Assembly (NCBI GenBank): GCA_035649275.1
Contig: DASRJW010000156.1
Coordinates: forward strand, 1 to 10,898
Reading direction: 5' to 3'
Length of the DNA stretch: 10,898 nt
DNA from: Candidatus Krumholzibacteriia bacterium
Lineage (GTDB): Bacteria > Krumholzibacteriota > Krumholzibacteriia > G020349025
Positions 7,264-10,898 of the stretch are shown one piece after another; position 1 is the stretch's first letter, and every line of letters begins with the position of its first letter. A program made the translations under genes and the position numbers. The notes below the pieces were generated by a model that saw only the letters and a list, made by a program, of their open reading frames with translations, had not been told where the DNA came from and did not search any database.

Positions 7264-8622
7264 TCACTCCGGCTCCGCCCGCCGCTCGAGCAGGGCGAGG
7301 GCTTCGACGTGGGTGGTGCGCGGGAAGAGATCGACGAGGCGCAAGCACCGCAGCTCGAAACGCGCGGACAGCAGCTCCAGGTCGCGGACGAGCGACTTCG
7401 GATTGCAGGAGACGTAGAGCAGCGTCGGGAAGCGCAGGGCGCCGAACTGTTCGATGAGACCAGGGGTGAGGCCGCGCCGCGGCGGGTCGACGACGACCAC
7501 ATCTAGATCGCGAGCAGACGGTCCGATGCCTCCAGGTTGGGACCGGACGCCACGGCCAGACTCGTTGCGTGCCGGTCCCTTGCTCGCGGTCAACCCGAGC
7601 CGAGGGAGCACGGTCTCGACGGCGCCACCGACGAAGCGGAGGTTCTTCTCGAGTCCATTCCGTCGCGCCGCCTCGACTCCCTCGCGCACCGCCGCGTCGT
7701 TGCGCTCCACCGCCAGGACCTTCGCCCCCCGTCGCGCCAGCCGCAAGCCGATCGGCCCGAACCCGGAGTAGAGGTCAGCGATGCGTTTCCCCTTCACCTC
7801 CCCCAGGAACCTGCCGATTTCGCCGTAGAGCACCTCGGCCTGCGCGTTGTTCACCTGCACGAAGGTGGCGAGGGAGGTGCGGAAGGCGAGCCCATCGCCA
7901 TGCTCTTCGAGCCACTCGCGCCCGGCGAGTCGGCGCACCCGGCCGCCGAGAATGACGTTCGTGCGTTCCGGATTGAGGCTCTCGACCACGCCCACGAGAC
8001 CCCGGTTGGCGAAGCGCTCCCACAGACCCTGGGCGAGGCGGGCCACCGCAGGGTGACCTTCTTCCCGCACCACGAGACCAGCGAGAAGCTCCTCCGTTCC
8101 CATGCCGACCCGGGCCACGAGATGGCGGAGCACACCACGGTGCGCGATCTCGTCGTACACGGGGACGCGCAAGCGCTGGACGAGAGCCCGCGTCTCGAGA
8201 GCCAGTTCCAGCAGGAGGGGGTGCTGCACCGCGCAGGTCTGGAGGTCGACGATGCGATGGCTGCCGGGTTCGAAGAAACCGCAGACACAACGCCGCCCCC
8301 GCCGAGCGAAAGGCAGCTTGAGGGAGGTGCGCCAGAAAAGCGGCTGCCGCGCTCCGAGGATGGGAAGGACCTCGGCGCCACGAAGCGCCGGCGTTGCCGC
8401 CACCAGGGAGCGGAACGCGGCCTCCTTCCGCTCCAGCTCGGCGGTGTAGTGCAGGTCCAGCTCGCTGCAACCGCCACACGGCCCGAAGTGCGGGCAGAAG
8501 ACGGGGCCCCGCGTTCGGGGCTCCACCGCCCCGAAGTGCACCATTCCCGGCTTCACCGGGTCGGCGCTCCGAGATCGCCGTGTTGCACCCTGCCCGCCGC
8601 GCTCGTTCCGCCTCGACTCCAA
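7264..8622 (-). CDS. rlmD: 23S rRNA (uracil-C5)-methyltransferase, TrmA/RlmC/RlmD family
   Basis: The 452-residue product is a SAM-dependent RNA m5U methyltransferase. An Fe-S cluster motif is seen as Cys43-x5-Cys49-x2-Cys52 with Cys130, matching the 4Fe-4S pattern of RlmD. The Rossmann part has motif I 'DLYSGFGPIGLRLA' (from 283), 'VVVDPPRRGL' (about 376-385), the nucleophile Cys406 in 'YVSCNPKSLVRD', and general base Glu440 in 'THVEALALL', so all catalytic residues are present. The N-terminal TRAM domain of classical RlmD is absent, since only 42 residues precede the first Cys. Target site (U1939, U747 or both) is therefore not certain. A Gly/Ser/Arg-rich insert of about 28 residues (about 343-370) lies between the motif after SAM binding and the DPP motif. 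The start is TTG at 8620-8622, supported by AAGGAGG 7 bases upstream. It is 67 bases downstream of the DUF4412-like gene and may be the last gene of that operon. Confidence 0.92.
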   Translation of the reverse strand: MESRRNERGGQGATRRSRSADPVKPGMVHFGAVEPRTRGPVFCPHFGPCGGCSELDLHYTAELERKEAAFRSLVAATPALRGAEVLPILGARQPLFWRTSLKLPFARRGRRCVCGFFEPGSHRIVDLQTCAVQHPLLLELALETRALVQRLRVPVYDEIAHRGVLRHLVARVGMGTEELLAGLVVREEGHPAVARLAQGLWERFANRGLVGVVESLNPERTNVILGGRVRRLAGREWLEEHGDGLAFRTSLATFVQVNNAQAEVLYGEIGRFLGEVKGKRIADLYSGFGPIGLRLARRGAKVLAVERNDAAVREGVEAARRNGLEKNLRFVGGAVETVLPRLGLTASKGPARNESGRGVRSQPGGIGPSARDLDVVVVDPPRRGLTPGLIEQFGALRFPTLLYVSCNPKSLVRDLELLSARFELRCLRLVDLFPRTTHVEALALLERRAEPE

Positions 8623-8629
8623 GAAGCCG

Positions 8630-8636
8630 CCTCCTT
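8630..8636 (-). promoter_or_regulatory. Ribosome binding site that fixes the TTG start of the rRNA methyltransferase
   Basis: AAGGAGG (reverse of 8630-8636) is a near-perfect Shine-Dalgarno sequence 7 bases before TTG at 8622. It decides for the TTG over the internal ATG 26 codons later. Confidence 0.75.
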
Positions 8637-8689
8637 CCGTCTAGTAAAGATCGGTGCCCGCCCCAGGGAGTTCCACGCTCGCGGCGGAT

Positions 8690-9547
8690 TCAGCGGGCGC
8701 CGCGCGGTGCGGCCCCGGTGTCGGCGCCGGTCGTGGCGGAATCGGCGCGCACGAAGCCGGTTGGAACCGTGAACAAGGCGTCCGGGAGATCCTTCTTCTC
8801 GACGCGGAAGACGGTGTTGCTCTCGATTTCGGTCACCGCACTGCGCCGATCGCCGGCGCGCTGCACCCGCGTCTCCACCCCGAGGACGATGCCCTCGGGG
8901 CGCCGCCGGAGCCTCCCGGAGCCGATGCTCTCGATGCTTTCCAGCGCCCGCCGGTAGGCTTCGTAGCCTGCCGCAGGCACTTCCAGGTTCCGGGCGATCC
9001 AGATCTGCTGCTCCACCAGCTCCTCCGCGCCGAGGATCGTCCGCTTGCCGTAGTAGTGGTAGCGGTCGCACGCATTGCCGGCGATCGACGTCTCGCCTTC
9101 CACCTTTTCGAAGGACTCCCCACTCTCTCCGCTCCCGGTTCCGCCGACGGCAGAGTCCACGCGAGCCTCCCACTCCTGGAGCGGCATTTCCTTGTAGGTC
9201 TTCTCGGCGGGATTCAGGAGCACGATGCGATCCCGCACCAGATCGAGAATGGTGTGACCGCTCGGATGGGAAACGCGGACGCGACGCGCCGTGACATAGG
9301 TCACGATCGTGTCCACCTCCGCCACCTGACTCTGCGTGTGCGTCTCGTAGAGGACGATGCCCGGCTGCGACGCCGGCGGCGGAGTCGCGGCAGCAGCGGG
9401 AGTTTCCGCCAGCACCGAGTGTTGCAAGACGACGACCGCCCCTGGCAGCGCCAGGACTCGGAGCACCAGGACACCGGTGCACCGCCGTGGCCTCGCGCTC
9501 GAGCGCCGGCGGCGGGGAACGCGATCGCAGCTCGCTGCAAACACCAT
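8690..9547 (-). CDS. DUF4412-like exported protein of unknown function
   Basis: The product is up to 285 residues. A hydrophobic segment at about 25-47, ending 'HSVLA' before 'ETP', looks like a signal peptide, but it follows an unusually long Arg-rich leader (about 9-22), so the true start may be later (for instance GTG near 9466). The mature part resembles DUF4412: 'RRVRVSHPSGHTILDLVRD', 'IVLLNPAEKTYKEMPLQEW', then 'IAGNACDRYHYYG' followed by 'QQIWIARNLEVPAAGYEAY', and near the end 'DLPDALFTVPTGFV'. That order (flag-like N-part, 'pro-Cys' turn, acquired resistance of a small beta-rich domain) is typical of this secreted family, whose biochemical role is not established. It starts 9 bases after the polymerase stop, with no good Shine-Dalgarno, so translation may be coupled to the polymerase gene. 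Pairing with DNA-repair genes has no evident functional meaning. Coding status is supported by the operon position and family-like motifs. Confidence 0.72.
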   Translation of the reverse strand: MVFAASCDRVPRRRRSSARPRRCTGVLVLRVLALPGAVVVLQHSVLAETPAAAATPPPASQPGIVLYETHTQSQVAEVDTIVTYVTARRVRVSHPSGHTILDLVRDRIVLLNPAEKTYKEMPLQEWEARVDSAVGGTGSGESGESFEKVEGETSIAGNACDRYHYYGKRTILGAEELVEQQIWIARNLEVPAAGYEAYRRALESIESIGSGRLRRRPEGIVLGVETRVQRAGDRRSAVTEIESNTVFRVEKKDLPDALFTVPTGFVRADSATTGADTGAAPRGAR

Positions 9548-9556
9548 GTGTCGAAG

Positions 9557-10777
9557 CTAGCCGACGGGAGCGCCGGCGGCAACGTCGTCGGCCGCGCGCG
9601 GCACCAGCAGCGCGCTCCCGCGCACGACGGCGTCGCCATAACGAGCGCGCACGCGGTCGGTGGCCCGCTGCAGCCGGCGCAGCCTCGCCTCCCCATCGGG
9701 CTGGAAGAGGTCGAGCTGCAGCGACTCCGGCGCGAGGGCAGTGGCCCTGAGCGTCAGCCGGCGGACGCGCACGCGGCGCACGTAGGCGGAAGCGAGGGCT
9801 GGCCGCGCCGCGGCGAAGAGCCGGGCATCGAGATGGGTCGCCGCGAGGGTTGCCTGGCGGCGGACGCTGACGCGATCGGAATGTTCGAGTTCCACCGAGA
9901 GCCGTCGCGTCGTCCAGCAGCGCAGGCGGAGATCGGCACCGAGGCGCGCACACAACCCGTCCAGCTTCGCCTGCAGATCATCCCAGCGCAGCAAGTCCGG
10001 CTCGAACGTCTCCCCTTGCTCGAGCGCCGGCTGTCGGCGCACCGGCAGCACGGGGGAACGGTCGATGCCTCGGGCTGCTTCGGCGAGACGCCGGCCCGCG
10101 GCGCCGAACACCGCCTCCAGCACCACCGCCGGGAAGCGCGCCAGGTCCCCTACCGTCGGCACGCCCATGTCGCGGAGCCGGTGGCCACAAGCTTCCCCCA
10201 CGCCGGGCAGGCGCTCGATGGGCTGGGGGGCGAGGAAGCTCTCCTCGTAACCCGGAAGAACGTCGAGAAGGCTGTGCCGCTTCGCCGCCGAGGAGGCGAA
10301 GCGGCTGACGAGCTTGTTGCCCGCGACGCCGATGGACACATCCAGGCCGATCCGAGCGCGGACATCGCGTTGCAACCGGCGGCCGGCGTCGAGCGGCTCC
10401 CCCAGCAAACTCTCGCAGCCCGTGTAGTCCACGAACGCTTCGTCCATGGCGGTGGCCTCGACGCGCGGCGAGTAGCTCTCCAGCACCGCCAGCAGCTCTC
10501 GCGAGGCCCGGCGTGCGTACGCCCAGTCCACCTGCACGAGCACCGCGCCGGGAGCGCGCCGCGCCGCCTGCTGCATCGTGAGCCCGGGATGCACGCCCGC
10601 GGCGCGTGCCTCGTAGGAAGCGGAGACGACGCTGCCGCGGTTCAGGATGTTGCCGACGATGACCGGACGATGGCGCAGCGAGGTGTCGCGCTGCCGCGCC
10701 AGGGAGGCGAAGAAGTCGTCCGTGTTCACGTGCAGCACGTGACGCGGTTTGTCCGCCCCGGCCAGGAGCGCCGCCAT
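9557..10777 (-). CDS. Y-family DNA polymerase (DinB/UmuC-like), translesion synthesis
   Basis: The 406-residue product (ATG at 10775-10777) has the DinB layout: palm/fingers with 'RGSVVSASYEARAAGVHPG' (about 47-65), the acidic pair Asp112-Glu113 in 'AMDEAFVDYTG', 'SIGVAGNKLVSRFAS', a thumb helix-hairpin-helix 'LPGVGEACGHRLRDMGV', and a little-finger domain. 'QLDLF' (354-358) is a consensus beta-clamp-binding motif. The role is bypass of damaged template bases. The first metal-binding Asp of the family ('HxDxDxFFA') is Asn18 here, in 'HVNTDDFFAS', codon AAC at 10724-10726; the second Asp is kept. This could weaken catalysis or be tolerated; it is not full loss as in ImuB. The start is chosen because AGGGAGAG (10783-10790) lies upstream of the ATG, while the in-frame GTG at 10828 lacks a site. 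A LexA-like gene ends 71 bases upstream, so SOS control is likely. Confidence 0.9.
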   Translation of the reverse strand: MAALLAGADKPRHVLHVNTDDFFASLARQRDTSLRHRPVIVGNILNRGSVVSASYEARAAGVHPGLTMQQAARRAPGAVLVQVDWAYARRASRELLAVLESYSPRVEATAMDEAFVDYTGCESLLGEPLDAGRRLQRDVRARIGLDVSIGVAGNKLVSRFASSAAKRHSLLDVLPGYEESFLAPQPIERLPGVGEACGHRLRDMGVPTVGDLARFPAVVLEAVFGAAGRRLAEAARGIDRSPVLPVRRQPALEQGETFEPDLLRWDDLQAKLDGLCARLGADLRLRCWTTRRLSVELEHSDRVSVRRQATLAATHLDARLFAAARPALASAYVRRVRVRRLTLRATALAPESLQLDLFQPDGEARLRRLQRATDRVRARYGDAVVRGSALLVPRAADDVAAGAPVG

Positions 10778-10782
10778 GTCCA

Positions 10783-10790
10783 CTCTCCCT
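10783..10790 (-). promoter_or_regulatory. Ribosome binding site deciding the polymerase start
   Basis: AGGGAGAG (reverse of 10783-10790) has its GGAG core 7 bases before the ATG at 10777. The alternative in-frame GTG 17 codons upstream has no such site. Confidence 0.65.
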
Positions 10791-10848
10791 GGACGGAGCC
10801 CGTTGCCGCGGGGCTGCGTCAGAGCCACGCGCGCCGCGGAGCTGCCCC

Positions 10849-10898
10849 TCAGAGCGCCGAGCGCACGCCGATCACGACGCCGCGCACGCGCAGCGACT
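10849..10898 (-). CDS. lexA: LexA-like repressor, C-terminal end only (partial)
   Basis: The minus strand from the right edge reads 15 codons ending in TGA at 10849-10851, giving 'SLRVRGVVIGVRSAL'. This fits the last beta strand of LexA/S24 repressor-peptidases, where a 'V.G.V.GV.R' pattern is common just before the stop. The position directly upstream of a Y-family polymerase on the same strand supports it, since lexA-polymerase damage-response cassettes are well known. No catalytic Ser/Lys or DNA-binding part is visible, so this is a reasoned guess from 15 residues and context. It could also be another S24-type protein such as a UmuD-like protein. Confidence 0.55.
   Translation of the reverse strand, partial: SLRVRGVVIGVRSAL

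Noticed and set aside
7537-8772. 411-codon plus-strand frame opposite the methyltransferase
   Set aside because: Mirror image of the methyltransferase frame, biased in composition; the minus strand has all catalytic motifs.
1-10898. Mobile elements, CRISPR arrays, tRNA genes and tandem repeats
   Set aside because: No transposase, integrase, spaced repeats, cloverleaf or terminal inverted repeats were seen on either strand by reading.

Overview
The window is about 10.9 kb of GC-rich bacterial DNA, roughly two thirds G+C by eye, and densely coding. The organism is Gram-negative-like: several products carry Sec signal peptides suited to periplasmic or secreted proteins. A lamin-tail-domain secreted protein, an S9 peptidase with a TolB-like propeller, and a lexA / Y-family polymerase cluster together suggest an uncultured member of the FCB-type or Eisenbacteria/Krumholzibacteria-like lineages. 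That placement is inference; nothing here fixes the taxonomy. No rRNA, tRNA, IS element, CRISPR array or integrase was seen.

Region 1 (1-6218) looks like a glycoprotein-degradation locus. On the minus strand a signal-peptide-bearing GH47 family alpha-1,2-mannosidase (1636-3024) is followed 24 bases later by an S9 family peptidase (1-1611), which runs off the left edge just before its catalytic serine. Divergently, on the plus strand, lies a large secreted GH92 alpha-mannosidase (3213-6218) with two extra C-terminal modules: a chitobiase-C-like domain and an F5/8C discoidin-like domain. GH47 is mainly a eukaryotic N-glycan trimming family and is uncommon in bacteria. Two calcium-dependent inverting mannosidase families sharing one divergent promoter region, with a secreted peptidase, suggest scavenging of high-mannose glycoproteins.

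Region 2 (6219-7236) holds one secreted lamin-tail-domain protein (6490-7161). It has a candidate -10 box upstream and a strong intrinsic terminator with a UUCG tetraloop downstream. It ends in a short aromatic/basic tail that could be a sorting tag.

Region 3 (7264-10898, all minus strand, reading from the right edge) runs: the last 15 codons of a LexA-like repressor, a Y-family DNA polymerase (9557-10777), a DUF4412-like exported protein (8690-9547), and a TrmA/RlmD-family 23S rRNA m5U methyltransferase (7264-8622). Gaps are 71, 9 and 67 bases, so this may be one SOS-linked transcription unit. The polymerase has Asn where the first metal-binding Asp of the family is expected, but keeps the Asp-Glu pair and a consensus beta-clamp-binding pentapeptide.

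No clearly undescribed system was found. The best leads are the GH47/GH92/S9 locus and the Asp-to-Asn polymerase. The long open frames antisense to the real genes look like artefacts of high G+C and are not annotated.
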